From contig MTMJ01000055.1 in NCBI GenBank assembly GCA_002010045.1, positions 1-47,586 on the forward strand: a DNA stretch of 47,586 nucleotides. Reading direction: 5' to 3'. The DNA comes from Archaeoglobus sp. JdFR-22. GTDB lineage: Archaea; Halobacteriota; Archaeoglobi; Archaeoglobales; Archaeoglobaceae. Made by a program: the position numbers and the translations under genes. Below are positions 16,112-24,958 of the stretch, in pieces. The notes under the pieces were generated by a model that was not told the origin of the DNA, did not search any database, and saw nothing but the letters and a program-made list of their open reading frames with translations. Each line of letters begins with the position of its first letter. The stretch's first letter is position 1.

Positions 16112-16150
16112 ATGGGGGATTTAGAAAAATTTTCTGAGTTTCGGAGGTAG
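16112..16150 (+). CDS. Possible 12-codon leader ORF before dsrO
   Basis: ATG 16112 has AGGAGGTAAG seven bases before it, a strong ribosome site. The frame reads MGDLEKFSEFRR and stops at TAG 16148-16150. The stop overlaps the GGAGGTAG used by dsrO, whose ATG is 8 bases later, so ribosomes finishing the mini-ORF could start dsrO. It has no similarity that I recognise. It could also be a chance frame. Confidence 0.4.
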   Translation: MGDLEKFSEFRR

Positions 16151-16157
16151 ATGCATT

Positions 16158-16973
16158 ATGATTTCACGACGAAGGTTTTTAATTATAGCTGGTTCAGCAA
16201 CCGGGGCTGTTTTGCTTGGTTCAAGCCAGCTCGAGAAGGCGCTTGCATCTGCCAGAAGTGAAAGCAGCGATCCCAGTAAACCGCTATGGGGAATGATTGT
16301 GGATGTTGATCAGTGTACTGAATGTATGAATCAGCTTGTAGCTGAAACGGGCAATCCAGACCCAAAACCTGAATGCGCTCTGGCATGTGACAGAGAAAAC
16401 AATGTGCCAGAATTCAGGGAGAAAAAATGGGATCCTCAATGGTTCAAGATGCTGAAGGTAAGAAGCAATCTCGAGGGTTCAGAGTATCTATGGGTTCCCT
16501 TACTTTGTAATCATTGCAGACATGCCCCATGTGCACAGGTGTGCCCTACAAAAGCTACATTCGTCAGAGAAGATGGAATTATTATGATAGACTACCATAG
16601 ATGCATAGGATGCCGGTACTGTATGATTGCCTGCCCGTACAATGCCCGAAACTTCAACTTCAAGGAACCACTCGACGGTCTTACAGAGATTAACCCTGAG
16701 ACAGATAGAAGAGGGCATGGCGTTGTAGAGAAATGTCATTTCTGTGTTCACAGGGTAGACAGGGCAGTAAAAGAAGGAGTAAATCCAACACCAGCATGCG
16801 TTGAAGCGTGTCAGAAAGAGGCAGAAAAACGTGGTTTTGAAAAGAGTGCTTTAATATTCGGGAATATAAATGATCCGAATTCAGAAATTGGAAAAATTAT
16901 CCGAACATCCAAGGCAAAGCAACTGAGACCAAGCCTTGGAACAGAGCCAAAGGTCTATTACGTGAACCTGTGA
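16158..16973 (+). CDS. dsrO: DsrO, exported ferredoxin-like subunit
   Basis: 271 residues, HmeA of Archaeoglobus. A Tat signal is visible: SRRRFLIIAGSATGAVLLG at 3-21, then ALASA as likely cleavage site. Sixteen cysteine-type ligands in four groups: CTECM...CALAC, CNHCRHAPCAQVCP, CIGCRYCMIACP and CHFCV...CVEAC. It sits on the outer face of the membrane and passes electrons between DsrP and DsrJ in the DsrMKJOP complex. First large gene of the operon, 9 bp before dsrP. Confidence 0.92.
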   Translation: MISRRRFLIIAGSATGAVLLGSSQLEKALASARSESSDPSKPLWGMIVDVDQCTECMNQLVAETGNPDPKPECALACDRENNVPEFREKKWDPQWFKMLKVRSNLEGSEYLWVPLLCNHCRHAPCAQVCPTKATFVREDGIIMIDYHRCIGCRYCMIACPYNARNFNFKEPLDGLTEINPETDRRGHGVVEKCHFCVHRVDRAVKEGVNPTPACVEACQKEAEKRGFEKSALIFGNINDPNSEIGKIIRTSKAKQLRPSLGTEPKVYYVNL

Positions 16974-16982
16974 GGTGAAAAA

Positions 16983-18182
16983 ATGGCTGAACTGTATTTT
17001 GAGAAAATAAAAGGAGATTCAAAAGGTTATTATGCACTGATAATATTTTTGTCACTGGTTACCGCATGGGGTTTTTACGGTTTCTGGGTTATGTTCACTC
17101 AGGGTCATGAGACCACAGGAATGACGAATCAGGTAATCTGGGGTATACCGATTGTAAATGTCGTATATCTTATTGGAGCCAGCGCAGGCTCACTGATAGT
17201 TTCAGCACTCTCAGGTGTTTTTGGTAAGGAAGAGTATAAAGTATTCTCAAGAATGGCAGCTCTTATGGCAGCTCTTATGATTATGGGTGCTTTGCTTGAC
17301 ATCTTTCTCGACCTTGGTAAAATCGAACATGGATTGAATACAACTCTGTATTTCAACACAACATCGATCTTCTCATGGAACGCCTTTCTTTACACGAGCT
17401 ACTTCATTATAAGTGTTATCTATCTGATTGCAATGTTTGAAAGGAAGGATAAACTTGTAAAGGGGCTTGCATTCCTTGCGGTTGGATGGGCAGTTCTCGT
17501 TCATAGCGGTACTGGAGGTATCATCGGGTTCATATATTCGATGGAACTCTGGCATTCGCCACTCACTGCACCACTGTTCATCATATCTGCTATAGCGAGT
17601 GGTATAGGTTTGTTTATTCCAACACTGGTTCTGACGTTCAAATTCACAAATAAACCACTGGATGAGAACCTCATAAAAAGTCTTGCAAAGATCATGGGGG
17701 CAATGATTATAGTATTGCTGTATATGTTCTGCGTGGAGATTTTCACAAGAGGATACGTTCCCGCGAACCTCGAGATGCTGAGAATGCAGCTTTTTGACCT
17801 GAATACACCCTTCCCGGTAGCATTCTGGGTTCTTCAGATTACTATTGGTATGCTGATACCTCTTGCAATGCTCATCTTCCCGCCCACTTTCAGGTCAGTT
17901 ACATGGATATCCATCGCAGGATTGCTTCATGCAACTGGAGTGTGGTTTGAGAGGTACATACTCGTCCTTCCGGGGCTTGCTTACCCGAAGGAAGTATTCC
18001 CACCGGGATATGTAATGGAACATACACCGCCTTTTGAGTATGCTGCAGTATATGTACCTGCGTGGCCAGAGATAGCATTAAATATCGGTACTTTTGCACT
18101 GATATTTCTGCTGTTTATTATCGGTCTGAAGGTTTTCGAGCTACTGCCAAAAACAGAACTCCTTGAGGAGGTGTCGGAATGA
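16983..18182 (+). CDS. dsrP: DsrP, NrfD-family membrane subunit
   Basis: 399 residues, HmeB-type integral membrane protein of the NrfD/PsrC family, with about ten hydrophobic segments spread along the chain. It exchanges electrons with the quinone pool beside DsrO. ATG 16983 follows GAGGTGAAAAA. It overlaps dsrM by 4 bp (ATGA). Typical length. Confidence 0.92.
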   Translation: MAELYFEKIKGDSKGYYALIIFLSLVTAWGFYGFWVMFTQGHETTGMTNQVIWGIPIVNVVYLIGASAGSLIVSALSGVFGKEEYKVFSRMAALMAALMIMGALLDIFLDLGKIEHGLNTTLYFNTTSIFSWNAFLYTSYFIISVIYLIAMFERKDKLVKGLAFLAVGWAVLVHSGTGGIIGFIYSMELWHSPLTAPLFIISAIASGIGLFIPTLVLTFKFTNKPLDENLIKSLAKIMGAMIIVLLYMFCVEIFTRGYVPANLEMLRMQLFDLNTPFPVAFWVLQITIGMLIPLAMLIFPPTFRSVTWISIAGLLHATGVWFERYILVLPGLAYPKEVFPPGYVMEHTPPFEYAAVYVPAWPEIALNIGTFALIFLLFIIGLKVFELLPKTELLEEVSE

Positions 18183-19105
18183 TAAATCCGTTTCTTGAGA
18201 TAGTGGTTCCTTACGCAGCATTTGCAATATTTATCGTCGGCGTTCTGTATCGATTTGTTAGCTGGGCAAACAGTGCAGTTCCTCTGAAAATTCCAACCAC
18301 ATCGGGACAAGCTGGCACACTACCATTTATAAAGAGGAGTTTTTATGACAGAATTGATTCACCATACAATAAATGGGAAGTTGCATTGAGAATGCTTGCA
18401 GAGGTTTTTCTCTTCCGGAGTCTCTTCAAAAACACTCGATATTACCAGAGCAGACATGAACACAGGGACACAAGGTGGCTCTGGGGATTTGCAATTTTGT
18501 TTCACTGGTCATTCCTGATTGTGCTTATAAGACACTTGAGGTTCTTCATAGAGCCTGTTCCAGAACCTTTCATATATGTTACTGAGCTCATTGCATTAAA
18601 AATATGGGTGCCGACTATATATATAACAGGAATCACATCGCTCATTGGACTCGGTTATCTCTTTCTCAGGAGGTTATTCAGCGGAAATGAAAGGACAATC
18701 TCTCTTCCGTCAGACTATCTTGCACTTATTCTGCTGATTTCAGTTGTGGTAACAGGTCTGGTGATGAGATACATCTACAAGATACCTTTAGCACCTGTAA
18801 AGGAGCTTGCTCTCAGTCTGATAGTGTTTCAGCCTGTTGCTGTGGATGTTCACTGGCTGTTCATTTTACACCTGACTCTTGTTTCAATAACAATTGCTTA
18901 CTTCCCGTTCAGCAAGATGATGCATGCTGGTGGAGTTTTGTTCTCACCGACAAGAAACATGCCAAATGATAACAGAAAGAGGAGACATGTCAATCCATTA
19001 AATCCACCGTATCACGGTATCACAAGGGAAGAATACAACGAGATGTATAAGGATCAGCTTGAAGAAATTGCAGAAAGAGATTATAACTTCAGACCGGAGG
19101 TGTGA
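18179..19105 (+). CDS. dsrM: DsrM, cytochrome b subunit of DsrMKJOP
   Basis: 308 residues, HmeC-type. N-terminal anchor (FLEIVVPYAAFAIFIVGVLYRFVSWA), charged loop, then five or so membrane spans with histidines (ILFHWSFLIVLIRHL, HWLFILHLTLVSI) that likely bind heme b. GGAGGTG precedes the ATG. More distant from dsrM copies 1 and 2 than these are from each other. Gene order O-P-M-K-J is that of Archaeoglobus. Confidence 0.92.
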   Translation: MINPFLEIVVPYAAFAIFIVGVLYRFVSWANSAVPLKIPTTSGQAGTLPFIKRSFYDRIDSPYNKWEVALRMLAEVFLFRSLFKNTRYYQSRHEHRDTRWLWGFAILFHWSFLIVLIRHLRFFIEPVPEPFIYVTELIALKIWVPTIYITGITSLIGLGYLFLRRLFSGNERTISLPSDYLALILLISVVVTGLVMRYIYKIPLAPVKELALSLIVFQPVAVDVHWLFILHLTLVSITIAYFPFSKMMHAGGVLFSPTRNMPNDNRKRRHVNPLNPPYHGITREEYNEMYKDQLEEIAERDYNFRPEV

Positions 19106-19107
19106 TA

Positions 19108-20718
19108 ATGTCAGAAGAAGTACCACCACCTGAAAGTCTTACTTTTGAGAGAAAACATAAAAGCTGGAGACAGATGCTTGAACCTGTAACTGAGAAAGAT
19201 TTTAAGCATGGATATTACCATTTCTGGGCACTCAAAAAACATATTGAGCCTCTGGACATCCCATTTGCAAGAGAGATTGACCCAATGCAGAGGGACTGGG
19301 AACTGCCGCCCAACTGGAAAGAAATCTTTTTGCAGAACTTTGAAGACACACTCAGGAAGAATAGAGCGTTCAAGGTCTTCATGGATATATGCGTAAGATG
19401 TGGAGCATGCGCAGACAAATGCCATTATTATCTTGGCACTGGTGATCCAAAGAACATGCCAGTAGCGAGGGCTGAGATAATAAGATCAATTTACAGAAGA
19501 TACTTCACAAAAGCTGGTAGAATATTTGGTGAGCTTGCTGGAGCAAGAGATTTGACTGAAGATGTAATCAAGGAGATGTATTATTACTTCTACCAGTGTT
19601 CTTTATGCAGGAGGTGTTCAAACTTCTGCCCTTACGGTATAGACACAGCGGATATAGTATGGTGGGGTAGAAGACTGCTCAACTCGATTGGTGTAACTCA
19701 TCGATTCAGTCATATATCCATAGAAGCTTCAGCAAGAACTGGAAATCACCTTGGACTGTACCCTCTGGGTATAGCTGAAGCACTTGAGAGCGTTGCAGAA
19801 GACGTTTATGATGTCACAGGAGTTGTTGTTGATGTTCCGGTTAACAAGAAAGGAGCAGAGATTCTTTTTGTCGCGCCCTCGGCAGATTACTTTGCCACCC
19901 CTCACTGGTTTGCCTGCATGTCGTATCTGATGTTATTCCACGAAATAGGTTTGGATTACACATGGTCTACCTATGCAAGTGAGGGTGGTAATTTCGGCAC
20001 ATTTCAGGCATATGAGCTTGCACAGAAGCTGAATCATAAGGTTTACGAAGAAGCTAAACACTTGGGTGTGAAGTGGATTATTGGGGGCGAGTGTGGCCAT
20101 ATGTGGAGAGACAAGCACCAGTTCATGGATACAATGAGCGGTCCAGCGGACTTCCTCGAAGACCCGGTCTCACCAATAACAGGCACATACTTTGAGAATG
20201 CTGCTGATACAAAGATGGTGCATATATGTGAGTTTGTGGCAGATCTTATAAGACACAACAAAATAAAACTTGACAAGAGCAGAAACGACCACTGGAAAGT
20301 TACATTCCACGATTCATGCAATCCATCTAGGGGTGTGGGTTTGCTGGAAGAACCTCGCTTTGTAATAAAATCATGCTGTAATTACTTCTACGAGATGCCA
20401 GAACATACGATAAGAGATAAAACTTATTGCTGTGGAAGTGGTGGAGGTTTACTCACGGAAGAAATTATGGAACTGAGGATGAGGGGTGGAATGCCCAGAG
20501 CTATGGCAGCGAAGTTTGTACATGAAAAATACGGCGTTAATATGATGGCAAATATATGCGCTATTGATAAAGCTGCTTTTCCAGCTCTGATGGAGTACTG
20601 GAAGTTGCCAGTTGAAATCTGTGGTATTGATGAGCTTCTCGGTAATGCATTGATTATGAAAGGTGAAAAAGAGAGAGAGACAGACTTGAGAGGTACTCCA
20701 TACAGGAGGGAAGACTGA
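19108..20718 (+). CDS. dsrK: DsrK, catalytic subunit of DsrMKJOP
   Basis: 536 residues, HmeD-type. Ferredoxin motifs CVRCGACADKCH (near 95) and CSLCRRCSNFCP (near 165); HDSCNPSRG and CCGSGGG (near 440) for the special cluster thought to act on DsrC trisulfide. I chose ATG 19108, which has GGAGG at the right distance; a GTG six bases earlier lies too close to that site. It overlaps dsrJ by one base. Clearly different from the two shorter-operon copies, for example in the second half of the CCG region. Confidence 0.93.
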   Translation: MSEEVPPPESLTFERKHKSWRQMLEPVTEKDFKHGYYHFWALKKHIEPLDIPFAREIDPMQRDWELPPNWKEIFLQNFEDTLRKNRAFKVFMDICVRCGACADKCHYYLGTGDPKNMPVARAEIIRSIYRRYFTKAGRIFGELAGARDLTEDVIKEMYYYFYQCSLCRRCSNFCPYGIDTADIVWWGRRLLNSIGVTHRFSHISIEASARTGNHLGLYPLGIAEALESVAEDVYDVTGVVVDVPVNKKGAEILFVAPSADYFATPHWFACMSYLMLFHEIGLDYTWSTYASEGGNFGTFQAYELAQKLNHKVYEEAKHLGVKWIIGGECGHMWRDKHQFMDTMSGPADFLEDPVSPITGTYFENAADTKMVHICEFVADLIRHNKIKLDKSRNDHWKVTFHDSCNPSRGVGLLEEPRFVIKSCCNYFYEMPEHTIRDKTYCCGSGGGLLTEEIMELRMRGGMPRAMAAKFVHEKYGVNMMANICAIDKAAFPALMEYWKLPVEICGIDELLGNALIMKGEKERETDLRGTPYRRED

Positions 20719-21119
20719 TGTACAGCACGAAATGGGTGATTCTGTTAATCATAGCATTCCTCGGAATTTGCTTCTCACCATTGATATACAATGTCTCAGC
20801 GCCGGGCTTTGAACTTGAGATGCCAGAACTTGACGAGCCAGAGGGAGATCACTGTATCGAGGATGCAGACTGGATGGAACCGAACCACATGGATTTACTG
20901 CTGGAAATGAGAACGCAGACCATAAGGGACCCGGGTGGAAGGTTCTACGAGAGCAAGACATACCCCGGAGAAGTATATGAAGGAACGACATACCAGTGTT
21001 TCGAGTGTCATACATCAAAGACAGACTTCTGCGATACATGTCATGAGTATAATGGCGTATCCCCATACTGCTGGCATTGCCACAACACCCCAGAGGTGCT
21101 TGAAGAATATAATAGATAA
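20718..21119 (+). CDS. dsrJ: DsrJ, triheme cytochrome c
   Basis: 133 residues, HmeE-type. One N-terminal membrane anchor or uncleaved signal (WVILLIIAFLGICFSPLIY), then three heme-binding motifs CFECH, CDTCH and CWHCH clustered between about residues 94 and 122. A lone Cys in DHCIEDADW near 46 fits the position of the unusual Cys axial ligand known in DsrJ. Acts outside the membrane. Last gene of the dsrOPMKJ operon. Confidence 0.93.
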   Translation: MYSTKWVILLIIAFLGICFSPLIYNVSAPGFELEMPELDEPEGDHCIEDADWMEPNHMDLLLEMRTQTIRDPGGRFYESKTYPGEVYEGTTYQCFECHTSKTDFCDTCHEYNGVSPYCWHCHNTPEVLEEYNR

Positions 21120-21153
21120 TTTTTTTATTTTATATTTTATTTATTTTGTTTTT
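21120..21153 (+). terminator. U-rich terminator of dsrOPMKJ
   Basis: The dsrJ stop is followed at once by long T-rich runs (ttttttttatttt, tattttattt, ttttgttttttt), a strong archaeal termination signal. Confidence 0.55.
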
Positions 21154-21255
21154 TAAATTTCTAATTTGAGATAAATAAACAAAAAGAGTATACAATCATG
21201 ATAATAATATTAAAAAAACAATAACAATTTTAAACTTCCACATTCAATTGCTAAC

Positions 21256-21273
21256 GCCGGCTGGAGAGGTGGA
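21256..21273 (+). promoter_or_regulatory. Conserved initiation-region motif, cytochrome gene 1
   Basis: gccggctggagaggtgga, ending just before the ATG at 21275, recurs with one change at 37496-37513 before the other cytochrome c gene. It includes the ribosome site (GGAGAGGTGG) but the match extends further upstream than a ribosome site needs. Confidence 0.5.
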
Positions 21274-21274
21274 G

Positions 21275-21865
21275 ATGAGAAATGGGATTCTAATCTGTCA
21301 GGTTATTCTGATTTACCTACTTAGTCTCAGCGAAGCTTCTGCTCAGGAGCATTATTCCGGCTATGGTGAGATATGCTACCCCTGTCATGATATACTTCTT
21401 ACATATGATGAGAAAATATCAAAGCTCAGCAGATGCTCATGCCACAGTGCAAAAGTGGTTAACTGGAAGGAAGATAGGGCAGAAAAGAGCAGATTAAGAA
21501 AAATTCATGGTAGCAGTCCGTGTGTGAAGTGTCACGGGGGCGTTGGATTAGATGTGGAGGATATGCAGGTAATTCACAAACCTCATGAGAGTATAGGCTG
21601 TACTCTGTGTCATGGGGAAGGCAAAGTTGTCAAGCCTGTGGTGAAGGACTGCTTTGACTGTCATCAGCGTGAAGTTCATAAAATCCATAATGAGTTCCTT
21701 CTTGAAATCTGCACATCATGTCATGGAAAAGTTATTCAGAAATTTCCAGAGTTGCAGGAAGAAGTTGGAATTGTTATAGAAATTCCACAGGTGGAGGAGA
21801 AAAGGGTATTTTCTCTCTATGATTTAATCAAGAGCATATTTCTGCTGTCTTTTGTTGGTGTTTAA
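21275..21865 (+). CDS. Membrane-anchored multiheme cytochrome c
   Basis: 196 residues from ATG 21275, which has GGAGAGGTGG before it; an upstream TTG in frame is less likely. Signal peptide or N-terminal anchor ILICQVILIYLLSLSEASA, then five CXXCH motifs: CYPCH, CVKCH, CTLCH, CFDCH and CTSCH. Between the first and second is RCSCH, a CXCH with one residue too few, so a sixth heme is uncertain. The C terminus (LIKSIFLLSFVGV) is hydrophobic and may be a tail anchor. No named family recognised. It lies 155 bp after dsrJ with its own promoter region, and may exchange electrons with DsrJ or the hydrogenase cytochrome (inference). Confidence 0.85.
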   Translation: MRNGILICQVILIYLLSLSEASAQEHYSGYGEICYPCHDILLTYDEKISKLSRCSCHSAKVVNWKEDRAEKSRLRKIHGSSPCVKCHGGVGLDVEDMQVIHKPHESIGCTLCHGEGKVVKPVVKDCFDCHQREVHKIHNEFLLEICTSCHGKVIQKFPELQEEVGIVIEIPQVEEKRVFSLYDLIKSIFLLSFVGV

Positions 21866-21923
21866 GTTCTGTTTATTTAACCATCTCAGATAGAAATTTA
21901 AATTGAAGAAGATACTGCAAGAC

Positions 21924-22259
21924 ATGAAATTCAGTAAGGAAGAATGGGAAGACAGAGGTTCGTACAGAGTGATGAAAGTGTTTGAAGTTGCAGAAGATTC
22001 CTTCGTTCAAATAGTTGAGATTAAGCCAGAATCTGAAGTAAAAAAGCATTATCACAGGAAACAAACTGAGGTTTTCTCGATTCTCAGTGGTGAAGCAAAA
22101 CTCGGTATTGGAGAAAAGGAGTGGGTGGCAAAGTCAGGAGATATTTTTCTGTGCAAGCCCGGGAACATACACTGGGTCGTGAACAGCAGCAAGGAAGCAT
22201 TTAAACTGCTTGTTTTTAAATATGGCTGGTCAGAGGACGATATTGTGTGGGTAGAATGA
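21924..22259 (+). CDS. Small cupin-domain protein
   Basis: 111 residues, single cupin barrel. KKHYHRKQTEVFSILSGEAKLGIGEKEWVAKSGDIFLCKPGNIHWVVNSS holds the two cupin motifs with His/Glu metal-ligand positions (HYH...E and H). Enzymatic role unknown; cupins of this size are often isomerases or sensors. Start unsure: an upstream TTG at 21903 would add seven residues, and neither start has a clear ribosome site; gtttattta at 21871-21879 is a plausible TATA box. Confidence 0.8.
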   Translation: MKFSKEEWEDRGSYRVMKVFEVAEDSFVQIVEIKPESEVKKHYHRKQTEVFSILSGEAKLGIGEKEWVAKSGDIFLCKPGNIHWVVNSSKEAFKLLVFKYGWSEDDIVWVE

Positions 22260-22302
22260 TTTTCAACAAAAAAATTATAAGATACTTCTGAGGGTATTCA
22301 GT

Positions 22303-23208
22303 ATGCAAAGTGCAAAGATATACTTTCCGGATGGCCATCTTGAGAAGCCAGTCTGGGATGCACTGATAAAGGCTGGCTACAATCTGTATAAGAGTAAAAG
22401 AGGATATATGATCGATGTTGACCATCCAGATATAATCTTCAAACAGGTCAGACCCCAGATTATGCCTTTTTACATAATGATGGAGAAAGGAGACGGTGGA
22501 TTTACAGGAGAGGATATACTCGAGAACTCAAAAATCAGATATGGTTTGAATAATGTGGTGGTTGTGGATAAACTCCCCCTCAGACCCACAAAGCTTGTTG
22601 TAGCAATCTCAAAGGAGGTTTACACTGACATAAAGACAATTGATGAGTTCAGAGATTTTGTTCAGGACAGACAGATTATGCTTGCCTCCGAGTATCCCGA
22701 GATTGCAAAAAAGTATGCTGATGATAATGGGCTGAATGCAGTAGTATTCGACCCTATCGGGAAGACGGAAGCATCTCTACTCCCCCCTCAACCTGAAGCT
22801 GACATGATAATTGAAGTAACGGAATACGGGACAACTCTGAGAGAGAATGAATGTGTTATAATTGACACATTGATGGACAGCATTCATTCGGTATTCATCG
22901 CCAATACGAAATCCTACGAGAAAAAGAAATCCATTATTGATAATCTGATTATAGACCTGCGGGAGGTTCTGAATTCACAGAATCTTGTAAGCCTCATATT
23001 CAACATCCCGGAAGAGGAGAAAATCGAACCGATGATTGATTTTCTGACAAAAGAAGGATTCAATCCGACTGTTTCAAAACTTGCTGGAGGTGGCGTGGCA
23101 ATTCATATAATTCTGAACAGGGAGAGGGTAAAATTCCTTAAACCAAGGTTAAGGGAGCTTGGTGCCAGAAGAATAGGTACACAGCCCATCATAACCTTCG
23201 GCGACTAA
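22303..23208 (+). CDS. hisG: ATP phosphoribosyltransferase
   Basis: 301 residues. First enzyme of histidine synthesis: joins ATP and PRPP. Recognised by IYFPDGHLEKPVWDALIKAGY, RPQIMPFYIMMEKGDGGFTGEDILE, and the PRPP-loop-like EADMIIEVTEYGTTLRENEC segment. The C-terminal ~75 residues resemble the regulatory HisG_C domain, so this is the long form that does not need HisZ. The N-terminal motifs are somewhat unlike bacterial HisG, so confidence is not full. No other his genes are nearby. Confidence 0.8.
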   Translation: MQSAKIYFPDGHLEKPVWDALIKAGYNLYKSKRGYMIDVDHPDIIFKQVRPQIMPFYIMMEKGDGGFTGEDILENSKIRYGLNNVVVVDKLPLRPTKLVVAISKEVYTDIKTIDEFRDFVQDRQIMLASEYPEIAKKYADDNGLNAVVFDPIGKTEASLLPPQPEADMIIEVTEYGTTLRENECVIIDTLMDSIHSVFIANTKSYEKKKSIIDNLIIDLREVLNSQNLVSLIFNIPEEEKIEPMIDFLTKEGFNPTVSKLAGGGVAIHIILNRERVKFLKPRLRELGARRIGTQPIITFGD

Positions 23209-23298
23209 AACTCGATTTCTTCACTTTCGGACAAGTAGAAAATGTTATAGGTCAGGCAGTGTGAGATGGGTGAAGTTGAGTACTGGAGTTGATTTTTA

Positions 23299-24258
23299 AT
23301 GAAGGGGGAACTGGTAGAAGAGAAAGTTGAGATCATTTCAAAACTGACAGAGCAGATAACCGAGAAGTTTAAGAGATCCGGTTATGAAGTAAACCCGAAA
23401 GAGATATCAAAACGTCTGGAACTTCTGATGTTTGAATTCAAAGTTCCTGAGAGGGAGGCAATCAGAACTGTTAACAATTATCTTATGAAGGAACTGGATG
23501 TCTCTCGTGAGCAGCTATCAATGGAGAGTCCGTTCATAAAAATTGGGGAGATTACGAGACCAAATCAGTGGGTCAGTTTTAAGGCAAAAATCGTTCAGTT
23601 ATGGGATTCAACAAGTCCGAATGTTTCTCAGGTGGGGCTGGTAGGAGATGAAACAGGTATTATCAAATTTGTTACATGGGCAAAATCTGGAAAGCCGGAA
23701 GTGGCTGAAGGTAAGAGCTACATATTCAGGAATTTAGTCACTGATTCTTTTGGAGGGAGGATGCAGGTAAATGTGAACAGGAACAGCGAAATTGAGGAGA
23801 TTGCAGAGGATGTACCTCTACCACCCAGAGAAATTAAAGTTACGGGAGCGTTAATTGCAATTCAGCAGAACAGTGGATTGATTCAGAGATGTAATGAATG
23901 CAGGAGAACAGTGTCCAAAGGTATCTGCCCCGTTCATGGAAAGACTGAAAGTTACGATGACCTGAGGATTAAAGGAGTACTTGATGATGGTGAGAATTTC
24001 TATGAAATTATCCTGAATGAGGATAATATTAAAGCACTGACCGGCATCGGTCTTGAGGAAGCGAAGAAAATCGCAAAGGAAAACCTTGAAAGGGGTGTTG
24101 TGCTCCAGACATTAAGAAACAGATTACTCGGAAAGTATTTCACTGTAAATGGTACCAGGGGTGAGAGATACCTGATTGTGAATGAAATAGATTTTTTCAG
24201 AGATGAGCTGGGTGAGAAGATTGATGAATTGCTTACTAGACTGGGGGCAGAACAATGA
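23299..24258 (+). CDS. Replication protein A (RPA41-like) single-stranded DNA-binding protein
   Basis: 319 residues. N-terminal helical part (about 1-75), an OB fold near 78-165 (WVSFKAKIVQLWDSTSPNVSQVGLVGDETGIIKFVTWAKSG), and a zinc finger C198-C201-C210-H213 followed by a second OB-like part. Binds single-stranded DNA in replication and repair. It overlaps the RPA-associated gene by 4 bp, the usual euryarchaeal arrangement. Confidence 0.9.
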   Translation: MKGELVEEKVEIISKLTEQITEKFKRSGYEVNPKEISKRLELLMFEFKVPEREAIRTVNNYLMKELDVSREQLSMESPFIKIGEITRPNQWVSFKAKIVQLWDSTSPNVSQVGLVGDETGIIKFVTWAKSGKPEVAEGKSYIFRNLVTDSFGGRMQVNVNRNSEIEEIAEDVPLPPREIKVTGALIAIQQNSGLIQRCNECRRTVSKGICPVHGKTESYDDLRIKGVLDDGENFYEIILNEDNIKALTGIGLEEAKKIAKENLERGVVLQTLRNRLLGKYFTVNGTRGERYLIVNEIDFFRDELGEKIDELLTRLGAEQ

Positions 24259-24944
24259 TGATGAAAAGAGAAGTTGCAAAGAGACTGTTTGCATTTGAGC
24301 TCAATCGCTCGAATCATAAAATATCTCAGAATGGAGAAAAAACTCCAATTTATGTTCTCACCCCGACTGGAGAAAAATGCAACAGGGTATTTATTGTAGG
24401 AGTTCTGCTTGACAAAGAAGAAATTCGTCCGGACTCAAACTTCTGGCGAATGAGAGTTAGCGACCCGACTGGAGTATTCGTATGCACTGCTGGAAGATAT
24501 CAGCCGGAGGCGCTTGAGGTTGTGCTGGAAATTGAACCTCCTGAAATGGTGGCAATTGTTGGCAAGGTTAATGTTTTCGAAGGCGAATCAGGAACCTACA
24601 TTTCAATAAGACCTGAGGCAGTATCTATTGTTGAAAGCGAAGCTCGAGATTACTGGGTTTATGAAACAGCACAGAGAACAGTAGAGAGAATTGAAAGAAT
24701 GGAGACTGAGAGAGATTCGGAGGATATTGCCCTCGCATGGCAGGTCTATAACCCGGACCTCAATGAGTACAGGCAGAAGGTTAGAGAAGCACTCATTGTA
24801 ATAAAAGAGGAATTTGAGACATTTAAAGTGAGAGAGGAAGAGAAGAAAGAAGAAGTCAAAGAAGAGAAAGATGCAGATTTGGAGCTGGATGAACTTGAGT
24901 TTGAAGAGGAAGAATGGGATTTGTCAGACATTCTGGGCGAATAG
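24255..24944 (+). CDS. RPA-associated OB-fold protein (RPA32-like)
   Basis: 229 residues. N-terminal OB fold (RVFIVGVLLDKEEIRPDSNFWRMRVSDPTGVFVCTAGRYQPEA) typical of COG3390, then a helical region and a very acidic, Lys/Glu-rich tail (about 190-229). Works with the RPA protein encoded just before it. Three ATG codons in a row at 24255-24263; the first gives the ATGA overlap. Followed after 14 bp by the aminotransferase. Confidence 0.88.
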   Translation: MMMKREVAKRLFAFELNRSNHKISQNGEKTPIYVLTPTGEKCNRVFIVGVLLDKEEIRPDSNFWRMRVSDPTGVFVCTAGRYQPEALEVVLEIEPPEMVAIVGKVNVFEGESGTYISIRPEAVSIVESEARDYWVYETAQRTVERIERMETERDSEDIALAWQVYNPDLNEYRQKVREALIVIKEEFETFKVREEEKKEEVKEEKDADLELDELEFEEEEWDLSDILGE

Positions 24945-24958
24945 ATAGAGGATACAAA

